DNA of 64,000 bases, taken from positions 1 through 64,000 of the forward strand of contig CAIPQK010000075.1 in NCBI GenBank assembly GCA_903867185.1. The letters are read 5' to 3'. The position numbers were made by a program, and so were the translations under genes. Below are positions 22,491-33,387 of the stretch, piece by piece (within the stretch, counting starts at the first letter, position 1; every line of letters begins with the position of its first letter). Below the pieces are notes generated by a model that saw only the letters and a list, made by a program, of their open reading frames with translations, searched no databases and was not told the DNA's origin. Source of the stretch: an uncultured Candidatus Nemicrothrix sp. (GTDB lineage: Bacteria; Actinomycetota; Acidimicrobiia; Acidimicrobiales; Acidimicrobilacustridaceae).

Positions 22491-23503
22491 GATGCAGTCT
22501 CGCTCTCGCGCCACTCGCCCGGCAGCCCGACAACTTCAGCAGGTCCAAGAAGCTGACGAGCAAGCCTCCGAGTCGCAGGATGATCGTCTCGTTCAGGAAC
22601 AACGATTACGACACGAGCCGAAGGATCGTTCAGGGCACGAGCATCGGCTGCAGTTGGAACGACATCAAGATCGATGCCCACAGAACAGGCCACGACGATC
22701 GACGCACCTTTGTCATCAACACCAACAGCAATCGAAGCGCCCACGTCTTTCACGCTGTCACGCGGCAATGGAGGCTGAACTGGTCGGAGCTCACGGGCTC
22801 CGATGAGCTGAGGGTCACGGACAAGACGCCAACGCAACCAGCCTTCGGGAGCAAGATGGCGCAATGGATGGGCTTCGGCTTCAACCCGGCGAACGGCATC
22901 GACACTTGAGATGACCGATTCCAATGCCAGTGCAGTTGGAAGATTGCCATGCACCATTGTGAATGCTTCGCGGTCGTGACGGCCTACGCCGACCTCGAGA
23001 CGGGTCCCATCGGGTGACTCAACCACCCGCGCGATTTCTAAACCTCGCAACTCTCCCCGAATCTCACCGTGTTCGACAGAGACCTCGACGCCGGCATCGG
23101 TCAACATTCCGATGAGTTCTCGCGCTGCTGCTGACGGTTCGACAAGGACGGGAATTGGCGCGGGTACTGCGGCCACGAGGGTTCTGCCCTCGATGCGCCA
23201 CACCGAAGGGCCGTTCGTAAATTGAGCGGCGCGACGCGCCAGCACGCCTGAAGTTGCTTCAGATTCGGCCATGACATGAAAGGTCTCAAAGCGCTCGCGA
23301 TCAGCCAAGACCATTGCTGATCCGAGGCTCCGGATCGCGCCATCGTCGAGCAGACACCAAAGCGCTTCACCGACGTGCACCATTGCGCCGCCAGTAAACG
23401 GCGTTGTTCGAAGTTCAGATTGATCGATTCCTGTGGCATCGCCAACGAGCGCTCGTGCTTTCGCGGCGAGCAATCGGGTTCGTTGATTTGGATCGAGGGG
23501 CAC
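22487..23503 (-). CDS. Conserved hypothetical protein between rpmE and prfA
   Basis: 339-codon ORF from GTG 23503 behind CAGGAG (VPLDPNQRTRLLAAKARALVGDATGIDQSELRTTPFTGG); overlaps the prfA start. Confidence 0.8.
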   Translation of the reverse strand: MPLDPNQRTRLLAAKARALVGDATGIDQSELRTTPFTGGAMVHVGEALWCLLDDGAIRSLGSAMVLADRERFETFHVMAESEATSGVLARRAAQFTNGPSVWRIEGRTLVAAVPAPIPVLVEPSAAARELIGMLTDAGVEVSVEHGEIRGELRGLEIARVVESPDGTRLEVGVGRHDREAFTMVHGNLPTALALESVISSVDAVRRVEAEAHPLRHLAPEGWLRWRLVRDPQLIGARELRPVQPPLPRDSVKDVGASIAVGVDDKGASIVVACSVGIDLDVVPTAADARALNDPSARVVIVVPERDDHPATRRLARQLLGPAEVVGLPGEWRESETAS

Positions 23504-23540
23504 GGTCGGCTCCTGACCGCGCAGTGGCTCAGAACTACCG

Positions 23541-23747
23541 CTATTTGCGGCGCTTGCCGTAACGCTTCTCGAACTTCTCGATACGTCCGCCGGTGTCGAC
23601 CAGCTTCTGCTTGCCCGTATAGAAAGGATGGCACTCGTTGCAGAGTTCCGAGGTGAGCTCGGCCTTCGTGGAACGCGTGGTGAAGGTGTTCCCACAGGAA
23701 CACTTCACGGTCGAATCGACGTAGTCGGGATGAATGTCAGCCTTCAT
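23541..23747 (-). CDS. rpmE: 50S ribosomal protein L31 (Cys-containing, zinc type)
   Basis: [68 protein letters not shown]. Confidence 0.98.
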   Translation of the reverse strand: MKADIHPDYVDSTVKCSCGNTFTTRSTKAELTSELCNECHPFYTGKQKLVDTGGRIEKFEKRYGKRRK

Positions 23748-23839
23748 GGCAGAGCTCCAAAGAGATTTCGGGACAGGTAATTCTGCCGGGCGGGAGGCGG
23801 AACCGCAATATGAGCCCCGAACCCGTCCTGAGCAGGGAC

Positions 23840-25426
23840 TCAGCCCTTGGCCACCTCGGCCAAGAACTCGTCATTGGTGCGGAATGTGCCCAATCGGTCG
23901 ATCAACATCTCAAGACCTGGGGCGCTACTTCCCCCGTCGGCGAGCCCTGCAAGCACCCGACGAAGCTTGTGAACTTCCTTGAGTTGCTTGGGTTCGTAGA
24001 GCAGTTCCTCGTGGCGAGTCGAGGACGCATCGACGTCGATCGCCGGATAGAGGCGACGCTCGGCCAGACGGCGATCGAGGCGCAGTTCCATATTTCCGGT
24101 GCCCTTGAACTCTTCAAAGATGACGTCATCCATCTTCGAGCCAGTCTCGACCAGCGCACTCGCAATGATCGTGAGCGAACCGCCCTCTTCAAGGTTGCGT
24201 GCCGCACCGAAAAACTTCTTCGGCGGATACAGCGCACCGGTGTCAATACCACCAGACATCACTCGACCGGTTGTAGGAGCGGCAAGGTTGTAGGCACGAG
24301 CGAGGCGCGTGATTCCATCAAGAATCACAACAACGTCACGTCCGTCTTCAACCAGACGCTTCGCACGCTCAAGCACGAGTTCTGCAACTGACGTGTGTTC
24401 CTCGGCTGGTCGATCGAAGGTTGACGCTATGACCTCGCCTTCGACCGAACGACGCATGTCGGTCACTTCTTCGGGACGCTCATCGACAAGAAGAACCATG
24501 AGATGAACGTCAGGATTGTTCTCCGAGATCGACTTCGCGATCTGCTTCATCACTGTTGTTTTGCCGGCCTTCGGCGGGGCAACAATGAGTCCGCGCTGTC
24601 CCTTTCCGATCGGCGACAGAAGATCGATGATCCGCGATGTCATGTTGTACGGCTCGTCGCGAGTCGACAACGTGAGTCGTTCATCAGGGAAAAGGGGTGT
24701 GAGATCGTCGAATCGACGACGATCGCGAGCGGCATCGGGGGTTCCGTCATTGACCGTGTCAATGCGAAGGAGTGCCGGATTCTTTTCGTTACGGGCTGCC
24801 GGGCGGCTCGTGCCCGTGATGACATCGCCACGCCGAAGTGAGAACTGTCGAGTTTGTTTCACCGACACATAGACATCTTCACGGGTTGGCAAATAGCCAC
24901 TTACCCGAATGAAGCCATAACCCTCGTCTCGCAGATCGAGAACGCCAGAAACCTCGACGGGATCACCCGACCACGGTTCATCGGTTCTGGTCTCAGGGCG
25001 TTCACCTCCGCGATCGCGGCCGCGACGTCGACGTCGACGCGCGCCCCCTTCGCCGTCGAACTCGCCTTCGGAATCATTTCCGGCCTGCGGACGCGACGCT
25101 CCCTCGGCTACCACTACTTCATCGTCATCGGTAGCACTCTCGCTTTCGGCGACAGCGTCATCAACCTCTGATGAAATTTGGTCCTCTTCGAATTCGAAGA
25201 CCGCTTCCTCGACTGGTGCATCTTCGACGACGGCAGCCTTTGGCGGGCGTCCGCGACGCGGCTTGGGCGTAGCGGGCTCAGAATCGGCGATGAGCCCAAG
25301 GATCATGTCGATGACATCAGCCTTTTTGGCTCTCGAGCCTGGTTTGCCACCAAGGGTTGAAGCGATGGTCATGAGCTCGTCGCGATCTTTCGCTTCAAGC
25401 GTTGCGCGTTGGTCCTTCTCGGACAT
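23840..25426 (-). CDS. rho: Transcription termination factor Rho with acidic/Arg-rich N-terminal insertion
   Basis: [47 protein letters not shown]-terminal [21 protein letters not shown] 25426. Confidence 0.97.
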   Translation of the reverse strand: MSEKDQRATLEAKDRDELMTIASTLGGKPGSRAKKADVIDMILGLIADSEPATPKPRRGRPPKAAVVEDAPVEEAVFEFEEDQISSEVDDAVAESESATDDDEVVVAEGASRPQAGNDSEGEFDGEGGARRRRRRGRDRGGERPETRTDEPWSGDPVEVSGVLDLRDEGYGFIRVSGYLPTREDVYVSVKQTRQFSLRRGDVITGTSRPAARNEKNPALLRIDTVNDGTPDAARDRRRFDDLTPLFPDERLTLSTRDEPYNMTSRIIDLLSPIGKGQRGLIVAPPKAGKTTVMKQIAKSISENNPDVHLMVLLVDERPEEVTDMRRSVEGEVIASTFDRPAEEHTSVAELVLERAKRLVEDGRDVVVILDGITRLARAYNLAAPTTGRVMSGGIDTGALYPPKKFFGAARNLEEGGSLTIIASALVETGSKMDDVIFEEFKGTGNMELRLDRRLAERRLYPAIDVDASSTRHEELLYEPKQLKEVHKLRRVLAGLADGGSSAPGLEMLIDRLGTFRTNDEFLAEVAKG

Positions 25427-25620
25427 TGGAAACTCGTTTCTCCCAGACGCAATCGTCCAGATGAGAGTGATGGATCTTCGAAAACGGAAGTGCGGTGCGG
25501 GAGAGTCACCCACTCGGTCGAATGGATGTTCCGTCGGACGACGGTGAGACGATGGACCAGCCGAGGCGGTCGCAATCGACAGTGTGAGGTTAGCGGTGCC
25601 CTACCTCGTGCACCAACAGC

Positions 25621-26766
25621 TCAACCAGCGACCAAGCGCCCCATGAGTTCATGGCCTGGGACGATCGGCAGATCGGCAACACCGGCTTCGGTGTACTCGC
25701 CGCCCGGACCATCGACAGTTGAGTCGAAGAGCAAATACGGAACCGCATCAGGCGTATGCGTGCGAAGCGCAAGCGGCGTGGCGTGGTCGGGAAGGAGAAG
25801 CATTCGCCACGGACCGCTGGCATCGAGCGATTCCACGAGCCCGGCAAGAATCCGAGAATCCCAATTCTCTAACGCGCGAACTTTTTCTTCCACATTGCCA
25901 GCGTGACCAGCCTCGTCGGTCGCTTCGACATGCACGATAAAAAGATCGAGTCCGTCGTCAAGACCGTCGACCGCGCAATCGCGTTTTCCTTCATAATCGG
26001 TGTCATACCAACCAGTGGCAGATTCAAGTTCGACAACTTCAATGTCGGTGAGAACACCGAGACCGCGAACTAAATCGACTGCGGTGACTAACCCGGCCTT
26101 CAGCCCATACTGACTTTCGAACGATGGCATTTGCGGCTGGAAACCCTGGCCCCATAGCCAAACCGTGTTCGCGTCAATGTCGAAATCGGCGAGGATTTCG
26201 CGCGATGCGTCCATAACTCTTTGAAGTTTTGACGCCGCTGGTCCCGTTGGCCAAACAGCTGGCTTACCAGTGAGGTCGTGCGGCGGTGCACACTCGGCTT
26301 CTGCCCAGTCGGCAGGCGCAACCATGATGTGGCGATATTGCACACCGCGGTGAAATTCGATGCCTTCGTCGGCGAATGCATCGTGCATCGCTTCGATTGC
26401 GCCGGCGGCACGCTCGGTAGACGGATGCCCACCGGCGAAGTCGATCATTGTGCCGTCGTCACCAATCGTTGAAAGGTTGCAGCGATAAGCGACCTGGTCA
26501 GGTCGAAGTTTGAGACCGAGTGCCGCTGCTTCAATCGGCGCTCGACCCGTGTGATATTTCGCTGGGTCGTAACCGAAGATGGACATATTGCCAACATCCG
26601 AACCCGGCGGAAGTCCATGAGGAATAACCGCAGCGCGACCAACCAGCGAACGCGACGCAATGGCATCGAGCACGGGCATACGCGCTGCTTGGAGTGGGGT
26701 TCGTCCGTCGAGCTCAGCGAGCGGCTCGTCGGCACAACCATCGGGGACACAAACTACGTATTTCAT
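25621..26766 (-). CDS. Alkaline-phosphatase-superfamily (ApgM-like) phosphotransferase; candidate non-orthologous homoserine kinase
   Basis: MKYVVCVPDGCADEPLAELDGRTPLQAARMPVLD...GLPPGSDVGNMSIFGYDPAKYHTGRAPIEAAALG...HVEATDEAGHAGN...LLLPDHATP; lies between thrC and rho. Confidence 0.88.
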   Translation of the reverse strand: MKYVVCVPDGCADEPLAELDGRTPLQAARMPVLDAIASRSLVGRAAVIPHGLPPGSDVGNMSIFGYDPAKYHTGRAPIEAAALGLKLRPDQVAYRCNLSTIGDDGTMIDFAGGHPSTERAAGAIEAMHDAFADEGIEFHRGVQYRHIMVAPADWAEAECAPPHDLTGKPAVWPTGPAASKLQRVMDASREILADFDIDANTVWLWGQGFQPQMPSFESQYGLKAGLVTAVDLVRGLGVLTDIEVVELESATGWYDTDYEGKRDCAVDGLDDGLDLFIVHVEATDEAGHAGNVEEKVRALENWDSRILAGLVESLDASGPWRMLLLPDHATPLALRTHTPDAVPYLLFDSTVDGPGGEYTEAGVADLPIVPGHELMGRLVAG

Positions 26767-26811
26767 CGGACCGTCATTCTGCCCGAATCTGGCGCAAGTG
26801 GGTAGATCGGG

Positions 26812-28221
26812 TCAGCCGCGATCGAGCGTTGCCTCGATGGCGCCGCGTACCGTCTCGAAATCATTGGGGCAGACATCGAATTTCTCAGGCCGATCAAACA
26901 GGTCGGAGAGATGCTCGGGCAGAGGTGGTCGCACCCCGGTCGCAGCCTCGACGGCATCAGGGAACTTCGCAGGATGAGCGGTCGCTAGAACGACCATCGG
27001 CACCGACGGATCGGATCGAGCTGTTCTGGCGGCGGCAAGGCCGACGGCGGTATGAGGATCGATGAGCATTCCTGCCTGCTCATAAAGCCCCGAGATCGTT
27101 GCCGCCGTCTGGGCATCGTCGACTCGCGATGCGGCCCAATGCTCTGACAAAAGATCGAGCCGACCTGCGTCGACTGACACGGTGCCCTCGGAACGGAATC
27201 GATCCATGAGTTCCGCAATTGCCGCACCATCGCGCCCATGGATCTCAAAGAGCAGTCGCTCGAGGTTGGACGACACTTGGATGTCCATGCTCGGACTGAG
27301 GGTTGGCTGCACCTCGCCGATTGTCATCGTTCCCGTAGTGAGGAACTGCGTGAGGATGTCGTTGCGATTCGACGCGACGATGAACTGAGAAATTGGAGTT
27401 CCCATTCGCTGCGCGCCATAACCAGCGAAAACATTTCCGAAATTTCCTGTTGGTACGGAGAACGCGACAGGACGACCCACTCCGCCACCAAGCCGAACCG
27501 TGCTGGTGACGTAATAAACCATCTGCGCCATGACTCGCGCCCAGTTGATGGAGTTCACTGCGGAGAGGTTGCGCGATTCTCGGAAGTTCTGATCGGCGAA
27601 AAGGGCCTTGACGATGTCTTGACAATCATCGAACGTCCCCTCGACGGCGATGTTGTGCACATTCGGCGCAAGCACTGTTGTCATCTGTCGACGCTGCACA
27701 TCAGAGACTCGGCCAGCAGGGTGAAGGATGAACACCTCGGCAGTGGGCCGATCGCGCAATGCTTCGATGGCCGCTGAACCAGTGTCGCCCGAGGTTGCCC
27801 CTACCACCGTGACTTTTTCGCCACGGCGGGTGAGTTCGTCGTCGAAAAGCCGGCCGACAAGCTGAAGCGCGATGTCTTTGAACGCCAGCGTTGGGCCGTG
27901 AAAAAGCTCCGCCAGCCAGAAGTTGTCGCCAAGGTCAACGAGCGGCACTACTTCTTCGGTGGCGAATGTCGCATACGCGTCTGAAACGATTGCTTCGAAT
28001 GTGTCGCGATCGAAAGAGCCTTCGACAAACGGCCACATGACTTCGACGGCAATTTCGGCGTACGACATCGATGCGAATCGCTCGAGAGAACCAACCGTTA
28101 GCGACGGCCACTCCGATGGAACATAAAGGCCGCCATCGATCGCTAGACCGGCGAGCAGAACATCGGAAAATCCAAGTTCTGGGGCTGCCCCGCGCGTACT
28201 TACGTAGGTGAGAGGCGCCAT
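26812..28221 (-). CDS. thrC: Threonine synthase
   Basis: FHGPTLAFKDIALQLVGRLFDDELTRRGEKVTVVGATSGDTGSAAIEA; 469 aa. Confidence 0.96.
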   Translation of the reverse strand: MAPLTYVSTRGAAPELGFSDVLLAGLAIDGGLYVPSEWPSLTVGSLERFASMSYAEIAVEVMWPFVEGSFDRDTFEAIVSDAYATFATEEVVPLVDLGDNFWLAELFHGPTLAFKDIALQLVGRLFDDELTRRGEKVTVVGATSGDTGSAAIEALRDRPTAEVFILHPAGRVSDVQRRQMTTVLAPNVHNIAVEGTFDDCQDIVKALFADQNFRESRNLSAVNSINWARVMAQMVYYVTSTVRLGGGVGRPVAFSVPTGNFGNVFAGYGAQRMGTPISQFIVASNRNDILTQFLTTGTMTIGEVQPTLSPSMDIQVSSNLERLLFEIHGRDGAAIAELMDRFRSEGTVSVDAGRLDLLSEHWAASRVDDAQTAATISGLYEQAGMLIDPHTAVGLAAARTARSDPSVPMVVLATAHPAKFPDAVEAATGVRPPLPEHLSDLFDRPEKFDVCPNDFETVRGAIEATLDRG

Positions 28222-29543
28222 TAGATGTCTGCGTCAATCAGTACGCGGATCGTGGACCCCAGACTTCGGACTGACTCGAGTTCACCAAGCGACACAAGCG
28301 TTGCTCGCACATCTCGTTCGAGGGCGGGATGGATGATGAGGTCAATACGGGCTTCATCGGCCGCCGTTTCCGGACCCGACACCGAATGTTGTTCCATCGA
28401 ATCGATCGAAACGCCATGTGCGCCGAACACACCAGCAATCGCGGCAAGTACGCCTGGGCGGTCGTCGACACGAAGACTGAGGTACCACGCCGCGTCGAGT
28501 TCGTCGTTCGAACGAAATGGCATTGGAACAAAGGTGCCAAGAGACGCGTGCGCGCCGCTTTGCAAGTTCACCGCAGCATCGACGAGGTCGCCTAGGACCG
28601 CAGACGCTGTCGGGTCGCCGCCAGCACCACGCCCATAGAACATGAGGTCGCCAACGGCATCGCCTTGCACAAAGACCGCATTGAAACTTTCGCGGACCGC
28701 AGCGAGCGGATGAGCGTTGGGGATAAGGCAGGGGTGAACACGTGCCGACAGTTCATCGCCGCCCGGAAGCGAAAACCGTTCGGCAATGGCGAGCAACTTG
28801 ATGGCGTAGCCATGGCGCTGCGCGAAGGCAATGTCATCGGCTGAAACGCTGGAGATACCTTCACAATGAACGTCGGCACTTGTCACTTCCGCGCCAAAAG
28901 CGATTGACGCAACAATCGCGATCTTCGCAGCAGCATCGTGTCCTTCGACATCTGCAGTGGGATCGGCTTCGGCGTAGCCGAGAGACTGTGCTTCGGCGAG
29001 AGCTTCGGAGTAGTCGGCCCCCGCTTCACTCATGCGCGTGAGGATGTAATTGGTCGTTCCGTTCATGATTCCCATCACACGCACTACCGGCTCTGCGAGC
29101 AACGATTCACGAAGAGGGCGAATGAACGGAATGCCTCCAGCGACGGAGGCTTCGAAGAGAATGTCGACACCCGCTGCTTCGGCCGCAGCAAACAATTCAG
29201 AACCATGGGCCGCAAGGAGTGCTTTGTTGGCGGTGACGACAGGTTTTCCTGCAGCGAGCGCAGCGAGAACCAGGTCGCGAGCGGGTTCAATCCCACCCAT
29301 CACTTCAACGATGATGTCGATTGATGGATCAGAAACCACAGAAAGCGCGTCGTCGGTGAACGCGTCGGTCCCAACAACTGCTGATCGCTTCTGTGAAAGA
29401 TCCCGCACCGCGATGCGAGAAACCTTTAAGGACAGGCCGGTACGCGACTTAATCGTTGCGCTCTGACGCTCGAGGAGCGCGAGAAGAGACGTTCCGACCG
29501 TCCCACAACCAAGAACTCCGATACGCACAACCGATTCATCCAC
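28221..29543 (-). CDS. hom: Homoserine dehydrogenase with C-terminal ACT domain
   Basis: VRIGVLGCGTVGTSLLALL, VMGIMNGTTNYILTRM, C-terminal YLSLRVDDRPGVLAAIAGVFGAHGVSIDSMEQ. Confidence 0.97.
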   Translation of the reverse strand: MDESVVRIGVLGCGTVGTSLLALLERQSATIKSRTGLSLKVSRIAVRDLSQKRSAVVGTDAFTDDALSVVSDPSIDIIVEVMGGIEPARDLVLAALAAGKPVVTANKALLAAHGSELFAAAEAAGVDILFEASVAGGIPFIRPLRESLLAEPVVRVMGIMNGTTNYILTRMSEAGADYSEALAEAQSLGYAEADPTADVEGHDAAAKIAIVASIAFGAEVTSADVHCEGISSVSADDIAFAQRHGYAIKLLAIAERFSLPGGDELSARVHPCLIPNAHPLAAVRESFNAVFVQGDAVGDLMFYGRGAGGDPTASAVLGDLVDAAVNLQSGAHASLGTFVPMPFRSNDELDAAWYLSLRVDDRPGVLAAIAGVFGAHGVSIDSMEQHSVSGPETAADEARIDLIIHPALERDVRATLVSLGELESVRSLGSTIRVLIDADI

Positions 29544-29592
29544 GGCTGAGAGGCTACCGGCGCCCGCCGGTGGACTTCGACGGAGTTTCTGA

Positions 29593-30360
29593 TCAGCCCG
29601 CGATCACGCTCACAATGGTGACGACGGCGGTAGCAGCGAGCAACAAGGTCACGAGTGACCGGAATCGCACCGGATCGATATGGCCCCGGATCCGGTGGCC
29701 GAGGAAGAACCCCAACGCCAGGGTCGGGCCTGCGACCAAGAGCGACCACGCAACATCGGTCGTGAAATGGCCAGTTGCAGCGAAGAGAACAAGCGACAGC
29801 AGACCGATCGCAACAAACACCGAGGAGATCGTGGCGCGGAACACTTGCGGCGAGAAGTGTCGAGCGTGCAGGGCCATAACCAGCGGAGGTCCGTTCGTTG
29901 ACAACGACGTGCTCAGCACCCCCGCCACAAACCCAGCAGCGAGATCGATCGGCGTACTGGCTTGTTCCAGTTTGAAACCGCGAAGGTTCACGATCAAGAA
30001 AACAACGATGACGACGGCCAAGCCAATCTTGAGTTGTTGCGACGACGCCACGACGAGAATTACGAGCCCAAACGGTGCGCCGACGAATGCCGCAAGAGTG
30101 AGTCGCTTCATCGCCGAACGGTCACCATGGTGGCGCTCGGTCCAGGCCTGACCGCCACTCGTGAACGTTCCCAATGTCGCGGCAATCACAACGGCAGTTT
30201 CCGTGGGAACCGCCATCGACATGAGCGGAACAGCCAGAAGCGCGAACCCGAATCCAGTAACGGTCTGAATCAACGATGAAAACAACACCGCAAAACCGAT
30301 AAGGACGAACTCGGAGGTCGACAATGCGGCCTCAGTCGACCTCAAGGAGAAGCAGATCAT
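29593..30360 (-). CDS. TSUP (TauE/SafE)-family membrane permease
   Basis: LIQTVTGFGFALLAVPLMSMAVPTETAVVIAATLGTFTS; start uncertain. Confidence 0.85.
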   Translation of the reverse strand: MICFSLRSTEAALSTSEFVLIGFAVLFSSLIQTVTGFGFALLAVPLMSMAVPTETAVVIAATLGTFTSGGQAWTERHHGDRSAMKRLTLAAFVGAPFGLVILVVASSQQLKIGLAVVIVVFLIVNLRGFKLEQASTPIDLAAGFVAGVLSTSLSTNGPPLVMALHARHFSPQVFRATISSVFVAIGLLSLVLFAATGHFTTDVAWSLLVAGPTLALGFFLGHRIRGHIDPVRFRSLVTLLLAATAVVTIVSVIAG

Positions 30361-31603
30361 CGAGTGTTTCTCGTCGAACGACGAGACGAGCTTTGCCGTC
30401 AGCAACGAAGACAACGGCCGGACGCGTGACCTTGTTGTAGTTCGACCCCATCGAATGCCCGTAAGCGCCCGTCACCGGTGTGGCGAGAATGTCACCGACG
30501 GAAAGGTCGGCAGGCACACGAGCGTCGCGTACGAGGATGTCGCCAGATTCACAGTGCTTTCCGACAATCGTCACGACACGATCGCGATCGGATGCGACAT
30601 CACGCGGCAGAAATGCCTCGTAGCCACTTCCGTAAAGCACTGGGCGAGGGTTATCGCTCATGCCTCCGTCGACCGATACATAGGTGCGGATATCGGGGAT
30701 CTCTTTGATGGTGCCCACCGAATACAAGGTGATCGCAGCTTGGGCAACGAGTGCTCGGCCTGGTTCGGCAGTGACATGTGCCGTGATGCCAGCGGCCGCG
30801 CAAGCTGCCCGCACAACCTCGCCCCATTCGGTGATGGATGCAGATTCCTCACCGGCGACATAGGCAACGCCCAATCCGCCACCCACAGAGAACTCGGGCA
30901 ATTGGTGCTTCTGAAGAAATGGCGCCATGACTTCGATCGCCATTTCGAAGAACTCGGCGTCGAACACCTGTGAACCAATGTGAGCATGAAGTCCAACGAG
31001 ATCGATCGCTGGCGAAGCGGTTGCGCGAAGTACCGCAGCATCGGCTTGGCCGCTGGCCAACCCAAAACCGAACTTCGAATCGTCTTGTCCGGTACGAACG
31101 AACTCATGCGTATGGGCTTCGACGCCGGGCGTAACTCGGATCAATGCTCGAGGCACAGGGAGCCCTTCGGCCACAAGTGCTTCGATTCGGTCGATCTCAT
31201 CGAACGAGTCGATGATGATCCGTCCGATGCCTTCAGACATCGCTGTTCGAAGTTCCGCCGTGCTCTTGTTATTGCCGTGCAGAACTAAGCGGTCGGCAGG
31301 CACGCCGGCAGCGCGAGCAACGTGATATTCCCCGCCTGTCGAGACGTCGAGGTTGCAGCCTTCCTCAGCAGCAAGTCGAGCCATCGCCGTGCACAGAAAC
31401 GCTTTCGTTGCGAAGTTCACACCAACGCCAAATGCGGTGACAGCTTCGCGACAACGAGCTCGAAGATGTGCTTCGTCGTAAACAAACAGCGGCGTGCCGA
31501 ATTGTTCGGCCAGTTCCAACGTGTCGCAACCACCGATGACAAGTTGGCCCTTGTCGCCGATTGTGGCGGTGTCAGGCAAGAGTGAAAGTGGAAGCGAGTT
31601 CAT
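30332..31603 (-). CDS. lysA: Diaminopimelate decarboxylase
   Basis: NFATKAFLCTAMARLAAEEGCNLDVSTGGEYHVARAAGVPADRLVLHGNNKS; ATG 31603. Confidence 0.96.
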   Translation of the reverse strand: MNSLPLSLLPDTATIGDKGQLVIGGCDTLELAEQFGTPLFVYDEAHLRARCREAVTAFGVGVNFATKAFLCTAMARLAAEEGCNLDVSTGGEYHVARAAGVPADRLVLHGNNKSTAELRTAMSEGIGRIIIDSFDEIDRIEALVAEGLPVPRALIRVTPGVEAHTHEFVRTGQDDSKFGFGLASGQADAAVLRATASPAIDLVGLHAHIGSQVFDAEFFEMAIEVMAPFLQKHQLPEFSVGGGLGVAYVAGEESASITEWGEVVRAACAAAGITAHVTAEPGRALVAQAAITLYSVGTIKEIPDIRTYVSVDGGMSDNPRPVLYGSGYEAFLPRDVASDRDRVVTIVGKHCESGDILVRDARVPADLSVGDILATPVTGAYGHSMGSNYNKVTRPAVVFVADGKARLVVRRETLDDLLLLEVD

Positions 31604-31610
31604 CGGTGCC

Positions 31611-33218
31611 TCACATCTGGTCCGGCGCGCTGACGCCCAATAGGTCGAGACCGATAGCAAGACCGACCGAGGCAGCTTCGACAAGATGCAAGCGCGCTTG
31701 TGTGAGTTCGCTTGAGACACCATCGCCCATTACATAACAGTCGTGATAAAAGCCGTGCACGGCTCCCGCAAGTTCACGCACCCACGTTGCTATGCGATGC
31801 GGCGCGCGATCAACGGCAGCCGTGGACACCGTGTCGGGGAGTTCAGAGAGCACACGAAGAACTTCGAGTTCGCGCTCATGAGTCAGCAAGGACAGGTCGA
31901 CCTGCGCGATCGGCAGAGTGGCGACGCTTCGTTCCACCGCAACACGGAAAATTGATTGGATCCGGGCGTACGCCATTTGGACGTAATAAACGGGATTGTC
32001 CATGGCACGACTCTTGACGACGTCGTAGTCGAACGTCTGTGTGGAATCGATCGACTGAAGCAGATAGGTGAGACGCGCAGAATCGGCTCCAACCTCGTCA
32101 AGGACTTCGGAGAGTTCGACGATGTCGCCTGCTCGCTTTGAGAAACGAACCGGTTCGCCACCCTTCAGTAAGTTGACCAACTGAATGATTGCGCATTCGA
32201 GTTCTGCCGGGTCATGCCCAAGCGATTGCATTGCGGCCTTCATACGAGGCACATACCCGTGGTGGTCTGCACCCCAGACATCGATAAGAAGGTCATACCC
32301 GCGAGAAAACTTGTCGCGGTGATAAGCGATATCGGGGAGCAGGTAGGTGAACTCGCCATCGCTCTTTATGAGCACACGGTCTTTATCGTCGCCGTAATCG
32401 GTAGAACGGAGCCAGACGGCGCCGCCTTCTTCGTAGACCACTCCGCGTTCGCGTAAATCGGCAAGCGTGACGTCAATCGCTCCGGAGGCGACCATTGACT
32501 TTTCGCTAAACCAATTGTCGAACTCAACATTCATGCGGCTGAGTGTCAAACGATGATCGGCGACGGCGCGTTCTTCGCCCCACTCAAAGACATCGGCATC
32601 GGCGGGCAATTCTGCAGCCCAGTCCACGATGTACTCGCCTTGGTAGCCGCCTTCAGGAAGTGGCGTTCCGTCGCGGCGCGCAATGAGCGACGCAACGAAA
32701 AGTTGCATCTGCGTTCCACGATCGTTGAGATAGTTCTCGCGATCGACCTCGTAGCCGCAGCGTTCAAGGATGCGAGCAAGCGAATCTCCGTAGGCCGCGC
32801 CGCGTCCGTGACCCGCGTGGAGCGGTCCAGTGGGATTGGCGCTGACGAACTCAAGCAAAACCTTGGTACCCGTTCCGACCGAGGACGTGGCGTACTTCTC
32901 GACACCAGCGTTCTCGACATCAACCAGCACGTCATGAAGCCAAGAATCGGCCAAGCGGAAGTTCACGAACCCAGGCCCCGCGATTTCAACTGACGTGACA
33001 TGAGCTGGAAGATCTGCATTGAGAATCTCGGCCATTCGGCCCGCCAATTCACGCGGATTCCATCCGGCGGCCTTCGCTGTCGCCAAAGCGATATTCGACG
33101 ACCAATCGCCGTGTTCGCGGCGGGCGGGACGTTCGAGATGGACCGATTCAGGGATCGGGTGAATTTCGAGCGTCGACAATGCCGATCGCAGGGCGGCGGC
33201 GAGGGTGTCGCGAATCAC
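31611..33218 (-). CDS. argS: Arginyl-tRNA synthetase
   Basis: VSANPTGPLHAGHGRGAAYGDSLARIL (HIGH-like); KRAGDIVELSEVLDEVGADSARLTYLLQ; GTG 33218 likely (track start 33344). Confidence 0.95.
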   Translation of the reverse strand: MIRDTLAAALRSALSTLEIHPIPESVHLERPARREHGDWSSNIALATAKAAGWNPRELAGRMAEILNADLPAHVTSVEIAGPGFVNFRLADSWLHDVLVDVENAGVEKYATSSVGTGTKVLLEFVSANPTGPLHAGHGRGAAYGDSLARILERCGYEVDRENYLNDRGTQMQLFVASLIARRDGTPLPEGGYQGEYIVDWAAELPADADVFEWGEERAVADHRLTLSRMNVEFDNWFSEKSMVASGAIDVTLADLRERGVVYEEGGAVWLRSTDYGDDKDRVLIKSDGEFTYLLPDIAYHRDKFSRGYDLLIDVWGADHHGYVPRMKAAMQSLGHDPAELECAIIQLVNLLKGGEPVRFSKRAGDIVELSEVLDEVGADSARLTYLLQSIDSTQTFDYDVVKSRAMDNPVYYVQMAYARIQSIFRVAVERSVATLPIAQVDLSLLTHERELEVLRVLSELPDTVSTAAVDRAPHRIATWVRELAGAVHGFYHDCYVMGDGVSSELTQARLHLVEAASVGLAIGLDLLGVSAPDQM

Positions 33219-33387
33219 TGAGGGGGTCTCCCCGGGCGGGCGGTCGGGTGATGTGGAACCGTCGAACCCTACCCCCGCGGCCCCATCGACCACGCGCCCA
33301 GTTTCGTCAGTCGCGCCAACAGTCGTCACCATCTCGGCAATCACCAGTAGTGCCAGGTTGACCTCTGCGCCCTACGATCAAGGGCCG

